A stretch of 64,000 bases of DNA from Eubacterium_U album (GTDB lineage: Bacteria; Bacillota; Clostridia; Lachnospirales; Lachnospiraceae): NCBI RefSeq assembly GCF_025336545.1, contig NZ_JAODBU010000006.1, positions 248,001 through 312,000 of the forward strand, read 5' to 3'. The notes beneath the pieces are model-generated. The model saw nothing but the letters and a program-made list of their open reading frames with translations. It did not search any database and was not told the DNA's origin. The translations under genes were made by a program, and so were the position numbers. Each line of letters starts with the position of its first letter. The first letter of the stretch is position 1. Below are positions 15,573-24,531 of this stretch, in pieces.

Positions 15573-16798
15573 AACGGTATTTTATCGTATATGTAATCTT
15601 TGCAGTATTTTTTACAGTAGGAATGTATCTGATAACAAAGTATGAGGAAAATGCGAAAGCAACGCAGATAGCACTGCTCCTTGCAGAACATCCTGAACTG
15701 GAAGGGGAAATAGTTGCAATCTGGGAAAAGTCAGGAACAGTAGATTTTATAAGAGACCGGGACGATCAGAAGATAGAAAGAGTCGTACAGATGCTGGAAG
15801 AAACTTATGGTTATCACTCAGGGAGTGGATCTTCAGATGTGGTTATAAGGATTATCTGGGGAATTGGATTACTAGTGGGAGTCATAGTATGTGGCCTGTT
15901 CTTGTACCTGGACCGAAGAAAAAACTGGAGCAGATACGGTGATGAGGAACAATTACAGCAATTATATGAATGTCTGCAGGAATTCAGAAAAGGAAAATTC
16001 CAAACATATCCTGAAGAAACATCAGAATCGGAACAATGGTTAAAGGTGTGGGAATCTGTAAAGGAGCTGGGGCAATATTTCGAAGATTTGAAGGAACGTC
16101 TGGAGCAGGAAGAAAATGGTACGAAGAGTCTGATTACAGATATTTCCCATCAGTTGAAGACTCCGCTTGCATCACTCCGGATGAGTCATGAGCTGGTGGC
16201 AGAAAATCGGGTTACAGGAGAAGAACAGAGGGAGTTTCTGGAGCAGGAATCACAGGAACTTACCAAACTGGAACAGCTCTTGAATGAACTGGTAAATCTT
16301 TCAAGGCTGGAAACACATATGATCCAGATACATTCGCTTCATGAAAGCCTGAAGAAAACGCTAACAGAGGCTGTCAGTCAGATTTATATGAAGGCAAGAG
16401 GAAAAGATATTTCCATTCAGGTGGAGATGGATGATGATATAGTTGTGAACCATGATTCAAAATGGACGGTAGAAGCATTAACGAATATCCTTGAGAATGC
16501 AGTCAAATATTCACCGGAGCACACAACGATTACAGTGAGGACGCAGGAGCTAGCAAGCAATGTGCTTATTGAAGTAGAAGATGAAGGAATGGGCATTCCT
16601 GCGGAGGAACTGCATAAGATCTATCAGAGATTTTACCGGGGAAGGAAAGCAAAGGAACAGGTAAAAGACGGAGCGGGTGTCGGTCTGTATCTTGCCAGAA
16701 AGATCATAGAAGAACAGGGGGGGACAATAGCAGCCAAAAGAAAGGCTGAGAAAGGTATGATATTTAAAGTGACACTGCCGCTCATAATAGGAGAATAG
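15545..16798 (+). CDS. Sensor histidine kinase
   Basis: The protein has 417 residues. Two membrane helices (about 12-30 and 100-122) enclose an extracellular loop of about 70 residues. The H box is DISHQLKTPLASLRMS (His near residue 201), the N box LTNILENAVKYSPEH, and the G boxes DEGMGIP and GAGVGLYLARK. The loop is larger than in Bce-type kinases that sense through their transporter, so direct ligand sensing is possible. It is followed by a terminator-like hairpin before the ABC genes. Confidence 0.92.
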   Translation: MDRKGKQKLKRYFIVYVIFAVFFTVGMYLITKYEENAKATQIALLLAEHPELEGEIVAIWEKSGTVDFIRDRDDQKIERVVQMLEETYGYHSGSGSSDVVIRIIWGIGLLVGVIVCGLFLYLDRRKNWSRYGDEEQLQQLYECLQEFRKGKFQTYPEETSESEQWLKVWESVKELGQYFEDLKERLEQEENGTKSLITDISHQLKTPLASLRMSHELVAENRVTGEEQREFLEQESQELTKLEQLLNELVNLSRLETHMIQIHSLHESLKKTLTEAVSQIYMKARGKDISIQVEMDDDIVVNHDSKWTVEALTNILENAVKYSPEHTTITVRTQELASNVLIEVEDEGMGIPAEELHKIYQRFYRGRKAKEQVKDGAGVGLYLARKIIEEQGGTIAAKRKAEKGMIFKVTLPLIIGE

Positions 16799-16802
16799 TC
16801 GG

Positions 16803-16842
16803 AACCCTTACAAAACTGTTATGGTTGTTGTAAGGGTTTTGT
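16803..16842 (+). terminator. Intrinsic terminator after the kinase gene
   Basis: AACCCTTACAA at 16803-16813 pairs with TTGTAAGGGTT at 16828-16838, followed by TTG. It separates the two-component genes from the ABC genes, so the latter probably have their own promoter in the following 50 bases. Confidence 0.7.
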
Positions 16843-16893
16843 AATGCAGGAATGTTATAGTAGGGGTATGAAATGGAAAGGGGACTTGAAGAT

Positions 16894-17565
16894 ATGAGTA
16901 GTATTTTAAAAGTAGAAGATCTAGTAAAGTATTATGGAGAAGGCGAGAATCAGGTGAGAGCCGTGGATCATACAAGTTTACAGATAGAGAGAGGCAAGTT
17001 TACAGCTATCGTAGGACGTTCCGGCTCCGGAAAATCTACACTTCTGCATCTGATTGGAGGGCTTGACAGACCAGATTCCGGCAAAGTATGGATTGATGGA
17101 ACCGATATCTATTCTCGAAAAGATGATAAACTGGCACAGTTTCGAAGAAAGAAGATAGGATTTATCTTTCAGGATTTTAATCTGATTCCATCGCTGAATG
17201 TGTGGGAGAATATCGTTCTTCCGCTGGGACTTGATAATCGCAAGGTAAAGCCGCGGGAAGTGGAAGATATTCTCAAAAAAATCGGACTGCAGGATAAGAA
17301 AGATGCGATGCCGTCTGCTTTGTCTGGTGGACAGAAACAGAGAACTGCGATAGCCAGGGCATTGGTGACAAGACCGGCGATAATTTTGGCGGATGAGCCG
17401 ACTGGAAACCTTGATTCCCAGACTGAGCTAGAGGTTATGAGCCTATTGAAAAGCTGCGTGTCGGATTTCGGGCAGACGCTTATCATGATTACCCATGATG
17501 AAACGATTGCCCAGATGGCGGATGAAATGATTATCATTGAAGATGGCAAGGCGGTGAGAAGATAA
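16894..17565 (+). CDS. ABC transporter ATP-binding protein, MacB/LolD type
   Basis: 223 residues from the ATG at 16894 with AAAGGGG upstream. Walker A is GRSGSGKST (about residue 40), the Q loop lies in FIFQDFNLIPSLNVWENI, the signature is ALSGGQKQR, Walker B is IILADEPTGN and the switch His is in MITHDE. The family pairs with FtsX-type permeases and commonly exports or expels antimicrobial peptides. The stop codon overlaps the permease start by one base. Confidence 0.93.
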   Translation: MSSILKVEDLVKYYGEGENQVRAVDHTSLQIERGKFTAIVGRSGSGKSTLLHLIGGLDRPDSGKVWIDGTDIYSRKDDKLAQFRRKKIGFIFQDFNLIPSLNVWENIVLPLGLDNRKVKPREVEDILKKIGLQDKKDAMPSALSGGQKQRTAIARALVTRPAIILADEPTGNLDSQTELEVMSLLKSCVSDFGQTLIMITHDETIAQMADEMIIIEDGKAVRR

Positions 17566-20027
17566 TGAAGATGACGACCAGAGTTGCATATTGCAATATG
17601 CGGCATTATAAGAGCAAAAACATACTGATTGGAATTGCCATTATCCTGACAACATTACTGCTGTTCGTAATCCCATCAATCGGAAAAGATATGGTGGAAG
17701 TGAACTTTGCGGTAATCAATAAGATTTATCCAACATGGCATGCCCTTTATCGGAACGTGGACGAGAGTACAGTTATGAAACTGGCGGCACATCACGATGT
17801 GAAAACTTACGGACTCCGCAGCGATGCGGGGTACATGAATCTGGAAGATGCGACGGTTTCCATGATGTATATGGACAGAACAGGGATGGAACTTTATAAA
17901 GTGAAGCTGAAAGAGGGGCAACTTCCGCAGAAAGAAAATGATATTGTGGTTTCAAAAGGAATACTGGAAGCATTAGGACAGAATGGGAAAATCGGTGACA
18001 CCATCACAGTACCTTATCAGATTCTGAAAGATGACGGACTGGATTATACGAAGGAGAAAGAATTTCGAATCTGTGGCTTTTTAGCAGATAATGAGAGCAG
18101 CAAAGAACAAAAACAATATACATCATTGGTTTCAGAGGCCTTTCTGAAAGCGGAGATACCGGTAGAACAGGTGAAATATCGGTTTTTACTTCAGGTGAAT
18201 GGACAGAAAGGAAATACGACTGCAGATTATACAGAGACGATACAGAATATTGCCAGACAGTTCGGGATTTCCGAGGATGACATGAATATTAATAAAGAGT
18301 ATCTTGCAGCAAATTATGTGGATCCGGCTACAATTCCGGTGATTGTAGGAATCATGCTTATTGTTGTATTGGCGGGCATTATCACAATTTATAGTGTTTA
18401 TTATGTATCTATGAACCAGAGGGTTCGGGAATTTGGAAAGTTAAAGGCAATCGGGGCTACGAAACGGCAACTTAGACAAATCGTACTAAGAGAGGGAATG
18501 GGAGTGGCGTTGTTTGCCATTCCGATAGGACTTTTGATCGGAACAGTTGCTGTGAAAGTTGTACTTCTCCAGTTTGTAGAACATGCAAAGGATTCAAACG
18601 TACTTGTGACAGAGGCATACAAGGTTGTAGCTAAAGGAGAAGTCCAACTTTATTATTGGTGGATTTATCTGTTGGCAATTGCAGTGACTCTGTGTACAGT
18701 GTATCTGTCACTGATGAAGCCTATGCGTATGGCGGCGAAGGTATCAGAAATAGAAGCTATGCGTTACCAGGGAGGCAGTAAGCGACAGAAAAGCAGCAGG
18801 AAGGGATATCAATTTCTGAATATCGGACGACTGACCAAGAGAAATCTTGCGGAGAATAAAAAGAAGAGTACTATCACGATTGTATCTATGGCCGTTACCG
18901 GAATATTTGTCATGATGGTAGCAACGGTGCTGTCTTGTGCAAATCCGATGGAAAGTGCAAAGAGTTCGATTGTGGGGCAATATGAGATTTCTCCAATTGT
19001 GGAATCCGGGAATAAAGAGCATCCTGAATATGAATGGGCGGAGGTTCAAAAGAATAATCCATTAAATGAAGGACTAAAGCAGCAGATAGAGGAGATTGAC
19101 GGTGTTGAGCGGGTAGATGTGTTTACCGCGTTGAAGGTATCAGGAGGACCTTTTGAAGAAGAAATTGGAACCGAATTTATCAATGGAGTGCCGGAAGAAT
19201 ACGCAGAAGAGCTGAAAAAAGGAATCACTGAAGGCAATGTCACATACGAGGAATTGAAATCCGGGGATAAAGTGATTCTGGACCGTGCGCTACTTCACTG
19301 GTATCCAGATATTAAAGTGGGAGATAAGCTGAAACTCAATATTCATGATGGAGATAATACCTTTCAAAAAGAGATTGAAGTGGCAGCAATTGGTGAATAT
19401 GGAAGAGGTCTGACAAACTATAACTGTCTTATCATGGCAAAAGAAGGGGCAGAGAAACTTACCATAAATAATTCTTCCAGCTATTTTCAGGTGATTGCAG
19501 ATAAGGATTATGATGAGGCACTGGAAGCATCTCTACAGGCTATTGTGGATGGATCAGGCAGACTGCAGATGCGTACCTGGAAGAATGAGTACGATACATG
19601 GGAAAATGCCATACAGATGACTAGAGGTGCATGTTATGCATTTATCATCATTCTGGCAGCAATCAGCATTATGAACTTGATTAACACAATGATCAATAGT
19701 GTCCATGTGCGAAAAAAGGAGCTTGGCATGATGCAGGCAATCGGAATGTCGGACCGTCAGTTGATGAAGATGCTCCAGTTGGAAGGTATATTCTATACAG
19801 TAGGCACTCTTATTATCAGTATCGGAGTGGGAAGTCTTGCAGGATATCCGTTGTTTTTATATGCAAAGCGTACAGGAATGTTTGATATCAGCACATACCA
19901 TTATCCGGTAACAGCAGCTATTATTATAATTTTAACATTGTTTGTGATACAGATGTTATTGGCAATATTCATTGCAAAGTCAGTAAGGAAAGATTCATTG
20001 ATAGAGAGAATTCGTTTCAGTGAGTAA
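17565..20027 (+). CDS. FtsX/MacB-type ABC permease with two large extracellular domains
   Basis: The protein has 820 residues. An N-terminal helix (about 20-40) is followed by about 220 extracellular residues and three helices (about 260-390). A second helix near 440 precedes another extracellular domain of about 220 residues and a final trio of helices (VRKKELGMMQAIGMSDRQL marks the cytoplasmic FtsX motif). The tandem FtsX layout with one helix and three helices per half fits peptide export or removal. It is translated with the ATPase and probably regulated by the two-component system just upstream. Confidence 0.9.
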   Translation: MKMTTRVAYCNMRHYKSKNILIGIAIILTTLLLFVIPSIGKDMVEVNFAVINKIYPTWHALYRNVDESTVMKLAAHHDVKTYGLRSDAGYMNLEDATVSMMYMDRTGMELYKVKLKEGQLPQKENDIVVSKGILEALGQNGKIGDTITVPYQILKDDGLDYTKEKEFRICGFLADNESSKEQKQYTSLVSEAFLKAEIPVEQVKYRFLLQVNGQKGNTTADYTETIQNIARQFGISEDDMNINKEYLAANYVDPATIPVIVGIMLIVVLAGIITIYSVYYVSMNQRVREFGKLKAIGATKRQLRQIVLREGMGVALFAIPIGLLIGTVAVKVVLLQFVEHAKDSNVLVTEAYKVVAKGEVQLYYWWIYLLAIAVTLCTVYLSLMKPMRMAAKVSEIEAMRYQGGSKRQKSSRKGYQFLNIGRLTKRNLAENKKKSTITIVSMAVTGIFVMMVATVLSCANPMESAKSSIVGQYEISPIVESGNKEHPEYEWAEVQKNNPLNEGLKQQIEEIDGVERVDVFTALKVSGGPFEEEIGTEFINGVPEEYAEELKKGITEGNVTYEELKSGDKVILDRALLHWYPDIKVGDKLKLNIHDGDNTFQKEIEVAAIGEYGRGLTNYNCLIMAKEGAEKLTINNSSSYFQVIADKDYDEALEASLQAIVDGSGRLQMRTWKNEYDTWENAIQMTRGACYAFIIILAAISIMNLINTMINSVHVRKKELGMMQAIGMSDRQLMKMLQLEGIFYTVGTLIISIGVGSLAGYPLFLYAKRTGMFDISTYHYPVTAAIIIILTLFVIQMLLAIFIAKSVRKDSLIERIRFSE

Positions 20028-20075
20028 GAATATAAATTTCTGATGTTTAATGCAGGTACTAATCAATGTCGTAAT

Positions 20076-20106
20076 AAAAAGGGGGACTTGATTTCTCAAA
20101 GCCCCC
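20076..20106 (-). terminator. Intrinsic terminator of the small-toxin transcript
   Basis: GGGGG(A)CTTGA at 20081-20091 pairs with TCAAAGCCCCC at 20096-20106. The minus-strand transcript then reads CTTTTTATT. It could also end rightward transcription from the permease gene, although no U-run follows on that strand. Confidence 0.7.
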
Positions 20107-20187
20107 AGTGTATAATGAACTCAAGAAAGGTATTCAGATGCAAAATCTGATGCCCTCAGTTAAATTTTATATTCTATGTATAAGACA

Positions 20188-20222
20188 TAGCATCCAAAAC
20201 TTTCCTAGGGTCGTGGATGCTA
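20188..20222 (-). other. Hairpin overlapping the end of the small toxin-like gene
   Basis: TAGCATCCA at 20188-20196 pairs with TGGATGCTA at 20214-20222, spanning the stop codon of the 26-residue peptide gene. Such structured 3' ends are typical of type I toxin mRNAs, where they protect the mRNA or pair with an antisense RNA. Confidence 0.5.
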
Positions 20223-20300
20223 TTTCTTATTATGTCGATCTATATAAGTCAAAGCCGCAAAAATTACCAATAGTAAAGTCAATACTTCCATTGTATTCAT
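20220..20300 (-). CDS. Small hydrophobic toxin-like peptide (26 residues)
   Basis: The reading frame MNTMEVLTLLLVIFAALTYI continues DRHNKK and stops. It is one membrane helix with a charged tail, the pattern of type I toxin-antitoxin peptides. AAAGGAGGGTGATGCCC precedes the ATG; an in-frame ATG two codons upstream is also possible but too close to the ribosome site. A promoter and terminator bracket it as a separate unit. No antitoxin RNA could be confirmed. It lies at the edge of the cargo block, next to the S1-domain gene. Confidence 0.6.
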   Translation of the reverse strand: MNTMEVLTLLLVIFAALTYIDRHNKK

Positions 20301-20374
20301 GGGCATCACCCTCCTTTGTTACTAGAGGGCAAGATCGAAATGCATCCGTCTTTCCAGTTCAATAATACCGAATC

Positions 20375-20403
20375 AGTATACCACGTTCCTTTTTATGGAA
20401 CAA
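20375..20403 (-). promoter_or_regulatory. Promoter of the small toxin-like gene
   Basis: On the minus strand TTGTTC is followed by a 17-base spacer and TATACT. The spacer contains half of a GTTCC/GGAAC inverted repeat. The predicted leader is about 65 bases. Confidence 0.6.
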
Positions 20404-20412
20404 CCTATAATT

Positions 20413-21339
20413 TTAAATGGTCTGCTTGATGATGCGGGTGATGATGCCGAGGGCAACGTTCCGTTCCTCATCAATATGCGTCACCACAAAGGATACCTGA
20501 TCCTTTTTCCCGACTGTCCGGCTGTCATAGCAGGAGTGGGCAATGGCATTGACACCGATGGAGAGCCGGACAAAGACGGTGCCTTTATGGATGTCTTCCA
20601 CAGTTCCGGCGTATTTTCCCTGAATCTTACATTTTTTCATGTTTTCCTTGCTGGTGTTGCCTTCCACACTTTTGACATCTGCGTGGACAATGACCTGCTC
20701 CGGTGAGTCTGCCCGCACATCCAGGATGCGTACCAGGATGTGATTGCCTACCTGGAAGCGTTCTCTGGCATCACCCATCCAGTCGAAGGACAGGTCTCTG
20801 GCAAGAATGGAGGTTTCCACACCGAAAATTTCCGCCCGGACTACCTTTTCCGCAACGGCAATGACTCTTGCCTGCACGATACGGTCTTCATAAACTTTCG
20901 GCATTCCGGAAGCATCTTTATCCAGATAGAAGATCTGGCGTTTCTTCAGCATCGCTTCTTTCCGGCTGGCGACAATGCTGCGTGTCTTCGGATCTAATCC
21001 CTTGATCAGAAAATCAATCTCACATCCAAGCATATTGTTGAGGATTTTGTTCTGCCGCAGGGCAAGCTCCCCATAATCGTGTGCTTCATCCTGCATGAGA
21101 TGGATCATCATCTCAGTTACCGGGATGACAGTACGGAAATCCTTGTAGTAAACCACGGCAATGAGGCTGCCGTTTTCTGTTTTCTCGATACCGCCAAGCA
21201 TTCCGGTTAAGATCCGGCGGGTACGGTAGGCATTCTGGATCTCATGCCAGGTAAGGTCTGAAATGGACTGGGCTGTTTCCAGCTTTGCATCGGAATCCAG
21301 AGTTAAAATAGGTGTGTTGGTTGTTTCGTTTGGCATCAT
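20413..21339 (-). CDS. S1 RNA-binding-domain protein
   Basis: About 308 residues from the ATG at 21339, six bases after AAAGGAG. Repeated OB-fold segments typical of ribosomal-protein-S1 domains are visible, for example KYAGTVEDIHKGTVFVRLS with FVVTHIDEERNVALGI near the C terminus. It lies directly after the coupling-protein gene in the same orientation. S1-like proteins in ICEs have no settled role; RNA or single-stranded DNA binding during transfer is possible. Full ribosomal S1 has four to six domains, so this is a shorter, element-specific form. Confidence 0.75.
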   Translation of the reverse strand: MMPNETTNTPILTLDSDAKLETAQSISDLTWHEIQNAYRTRRILTGMLGGIEKTENGSLIAVVYYKDFRTVIPVTEMMIHLMQDEAHDYGELALRQNKILNNMLGCEIDFLIKGLDPKTRSIVASRKEAMLKKRQIFYLDKDASGMPKVYEDRIVQARVIAVAEKVVRAEIFGVETSILARDLSFDWMGDARERFQVGNHILVRILDVRADSPEQVIVHADVKSVEGNTSKENMKKCKIQGKYAGTVEDIHKGTVFVRLSIGVNAIAHSCYDSRTVGKKDQVSFVVTHIDEERNVALGIITRIIKQTI

Positions 21340-21355
21340 AGTGTCTCCTTTCAAA

Positions 21356-23326
21356 TTATGACATGATAGAATCTTTATCTAAAGGAACCATGTCTGTGTG
21401 ATCCGGATAGTCATCTGCTGAGAAGTCATCCGGGAAATCGTGATAGTCAGGTTCCTGATAAACGCTTTGCTGGTCAAAAATCGGTTCAGTTTTTTTCTTT
21501 TTCTGCTTTCCATAAGAAGCAGTTTTCTTCGGGCGGGAAGCAGGAATAGTCGGAGTGTACGTATATTCTTCACTACATGCTCCTTTTCTCCATTCCGGAA
21601 TATGCTCGGAAGCCTTCCGGGGAATGAGTTTTTTGGCATCCGGGTGCAGGGTGTAATCGTATTTTTCTACCTGCAGTACTTTCTGGCCACGCAGGATAAT
21701 CAGTGCGGTATCCAGAGGCAGGCGCAGGATCTCATCCGGAGTTAAGAGCTTTCGTTTCCCGATGGATCTGGTCTGGCGGTATTCCGGTGTATAATCGGAT
21801 ACTCTCCAGCTATTTAATTGTTTGGCTTCGCTGCTGACACCAACGGTCACATCACCGGAGCGGTTAGAGATAAATGTAGCAGTTACCTCATCCGTACAGC
21901 CTAAAAATAGCTGAGTGTCGCAGTTCCCGATGATTTCCTGCCATTGGTTTAAGGGATACCGGTTCTGCATCTGAGGCAGGTTCTGGAAAATGCAGGAAAT
22001 ACTGAGGTTTCGACTTCGGATCACGGAAATCTTTTTGTTGAGCGATAGGATTGCTCCCGTATTCGCCAGCTCATCAGCCAGGATATGTACCGGAACCGGC
22101 AGTTTTCCATCTTCCCCATAGGTGTCTGCATAACGGACCAGTTTGATAAATACGAAGGTCATAAACAGGGAAGAAAGAAAATCAAAAGTGCTGTCCTGAT
22201 CCGAAGTGATGCAGAAGTATGCACATTTTTCTTTTCCTGGCAGCGTCAGGTTGATCTCATCATAGGAAGTGATCTGGCGGATTAGCTTATTCTGGAACAC
22301 CTGAAGTCTGGAACCGAGTCCGATGATGACACCGGAACGTACCGTGTCACTTGCCTGCTTATAGATGCAGTAGGGGACTTTTGCCGGATGGGAGACCGGA
22401 AGCAGGTCAAAGAGGCTGTTCAGTTCTTTTTCCGAACTCATGGTCAGGAGTTTGTATACCTGTCCGATATTCTTTGCCTCCGGTGGGAATCCCTGATCCA
22501 CATAGAGAATCAGAGCTTTTAATAAGTTCATCTCGGCATTGTCCCAGAAGTGATCGCCTTTGGCAGAACCGGTATTCTGGATGATGACATCAGCAAATAC
22601 CTGTGCCATGGTTTCCTGTCCGCCAATTTCACCCAGACAATTCCAGCTATCCGAGTTTTCCGGGTTTACAAGATTAAAAGATTTCACGATATATCCGGTA
22701 TTCTCAAGGTAAGTGGCTGTACTTTCGTACAATTCCGATTTTGGATCGGTGATGATGAGGCTTTCCCCGCGGGCAACACACTGGAAGATCATGTTGCGTG
22801 CAAAGGCCCGGCTTTTCATGGAACCGCTGGCACCGTAAACGGCAATATTCCGGTTCATGCGGGTATCCTTCGGGAGACAAACGGCTTTTCCGTTCAGTTT
22901 TCCAAGAATGGTTCCCTTGTGTTTCTTGACATCATTCGTAAGCTCCAGTACCTGATGCATTTCCTCCAAAGTCATAAAACCGGAAGTCCCATAGGTTCCC
23001 TTTGTGGAATAATTCAGGTTCCGGTCCCGGTCTGTTATTTCCCCGTTTCGGTCAAATCCCATACGCATGAGAAGGAAGGTCAGGAGTCCAAAAGCTGCCA
23101 GACATAGAAAAATCCCATACAGATTGTACGGGAAAGCAGTCAGGGCATCCAGACAGGCGAGCGGGTTCGGGGAGGGGATCTGCGGGGCAGTTCCGTTTCC
23201 GGCAAAATTGCCGGCAGATTCCCAGGTCTGATAGTTGCGGATAAATTGAGCAACATAGCCTCCTGCATAGAGGGTGCAGAAGGTGATCGGAAGCATATAA
23301 ATGAGCTTCCACCATTTACGGTTCAT
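21356..23326 (-). CDS. VirD4-type conjugation coupling ATPase
   Basis: About 656 residues from the ATG at 23326, preceded by AAAAGGGGG. Two N-terminal membrane helices (about 5-25 and 60-80) precede the ATPase. The P-loop position reads YGASGSMKSRAFARN, where Met replaces the usual Gly before Lys. Walker B is VHILADELANTG, and SCIFQNLPQMQNRYP and IGNCDTQLFLGC are typical VirD4/TraG blocks. It recruits the relaxase-DNA complex to the secretion channel. The C-terminal 120 residues are Lys/Pro-rich and end acidic. It overlaps the preceding gene by 11 bases. Confidence 0.9.
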   Translation of the reverse strand: MNRKWWKLIYMLPITFCTLYAGGYVAQFIRNYQTWESAGNFAGNGTAPQIPSPNPLACLDALTAFPYNLYGIFLCLAAFGLLTFLLMRMGFDRNGEITDRDRNLNYSTKGTYGTSGFMTLEEMHQVLELTNDVKKHKGTILGKLNGKAVCLPKDTRMNRNIAVYGASGSMKSRAFARNMIFQCVARGESLIITDPKSELYESTATYLENTGYIVKSFNLVNPENSDSWNCLGEIGGQETMAQVFADVIIQNTGSAKGDHFWDNAEMNLLKALILYVDQGFPPEAKNIGQVYKLLTMSSEKELNSLFDLLPVSHPAKVPYCIYKQASDTVRSGVIIGLGSRLQVFQNKLIRQITSYDEINLTLPGKEKCAYFCITSDQDSTFDFLSSLFMTFVFIKLVRYADTYGEDGKLPVPVHILADELANTGAILSLNKKISVIRSRNLSISCIFQNLPQMQNRYPLNQWQEIIGNCDTQLFLGCTDEVTATFISNRSGDVTVGVSSEAKQLNSWRVSDYTPEYRQTRSIGKRKLLTPDEILRLPLDTALIILRGQKVLQVEKYDYTLHPDAKKLIPRKASEHIPEWRKGACSEEYTYTPTIPASRPKKTASYGKQKKKKTEPIFDQQSVYQEPDYHDFPDDFSADDYPDHTDMVPLDKDSIMS

Positions 23327-24422
23327 GTAAAAACCCCCTTTTGAATTTGCAAAGGTCAATACTGGAGAAATGGATTGTGGCAGTTAAGTATTTTTTCAGG
23401 ACCGGAATCTGAAAATCGAAACAGATCAGGTTCCCGGATCTGCCGTATACATTTAAGCCGGTATTGAACCGGTTGATTCGCTGCATGTCAAAATCATAAG
23501 CAAGAAGGATGGGGTTCCCGGAAGCATCCGTGGCATCATGTTCCAGTGGAATTGAATCGCTGCGGCAGCCCAGATCGGACAGCAGGAGGTTGTCCAGCTT
23601 TTCCATGATCTCAGGGTGAACCAGCAGTTTTAAAAGCACTTCCCCTTCCGGAGTATTGGGAAGGTAATGGAAATGCTCGAAGGAAGTGTCCAGCATAAAC
23701 AGGCTCTTTTTGTAGCCTCCTGTACTGGTAAACAGCCGGAAAGCCATTTCCATGTCGGTTCCGGTCATGATTGCCCGGATCTGTGGATGTCCGTTGTAAG
23801 GGTAGCCTTGCAGGTAATGCTGCAGGAAGGCGTTTAAGCGGACTTCCGTTCGATATTCCCATTTCAGGACTCCGTTTCCCGTGTTGTAAAGGACATAGAC
23901 ACATTGCGGTGCCATCAGGATGCCCATGCTGCGGGAGTTCCTAATCTTCGTGGTCTCCGGGCCTAGTTCCTTAATTTCTCTGGAAGCGTAAAAAAGAGGA
24001 AGGCTTCGCATACCGATGGAACCAGCTTCGCGGTGATTACAGAAGATGTCAGGTTTTACATCCGGATAAAAGGGAATCCCGGCATGAAGGAGTGTCAGAT
24101 ACGTTTCGGCTTTCTGATGTAAGCGGATACGTCGGGATACTTCACTTCGGATGAGGTTCGTCTCGGTATTGCCGGTCAGATAGCACTGGAAGCGTAACGG
24201 CGAGACAGATAACAGCATTTCTTTCGCAGCTTTTGTAAGACGGTAGCCTCTGAGAGCATCCCGGTAGTGGGTACGGATGAGGTGTTCCGCCTTCAAATCC
24301 GTAATGAGTTTTTCCGCATAGGAGGCACTTGGGATGAGTCTGTTTAGCTGGTCTGCGGGAAATTCCCCGCACATCCCTATCATTTCCAGTAAGCGGTATT
24401 TCGTAGTGTCAGGTCTTATCAA
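23316..24422 (-). CDS. Winged-helix ICE protein, replication-relaxation-like
   Basis: The protein has 368 residues. The start is TTG with GAGGTGAT about seven bases upstream; no better ATG is near. The N terminus (YRLLEMIGMCGEFPADQLNR, then SYAEKLITDLKAEHLI) looks like a winged helix, as in replication-relaxation and MobC-type proteins of Firmicute ICEs. The rest has no motif I recognise. The position just before VirD4 suggests an accessory DNA-processing role. Confidence 0.6.
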   Translation of the reverse strand: MIRPDTTKYRLLEMIGMCGEFPADQLNRLIPSASYAEKLITDLKAEHLIRTHYRDALRGYRLTKAAKEMLLSVSPLRFQCYLTGNTETNLIRSEVSRRIRLHQKAETYLTLLHAGIPFYPDVKPDIFCNHREAGSIGMRSLPLFYASREIKELGPETTKIRNSRSMGILMAPQCVYVLYNTGNGVLKWEYRTEVRLNAFLQHYLQGYPYNGHPQIRAIMTGTDMEMAFRLFTSTGGYKKSLFMLDTSFEHFHYLPNTPEGEVLLKLLVHPEIMEKLDNLLLSDLGCRSDSIPLEHDATDASGNPILLAYDFDMQRINRFNTGLNVYGRSGNLICFDFQIPVLKKYLTATIHFSSIDLCKFKRGFLHEP

Positions 24423-24531
24423 ATAAGCATCACCTCAATTCAGTTCTTACCCATGCAAGCCTATACTTGGGTAAATCTCTGGTGGTTTGGAGATAAAAAA
24501 AGCAAGAAAACAAAGTTCCCTGCGGTGGTTC

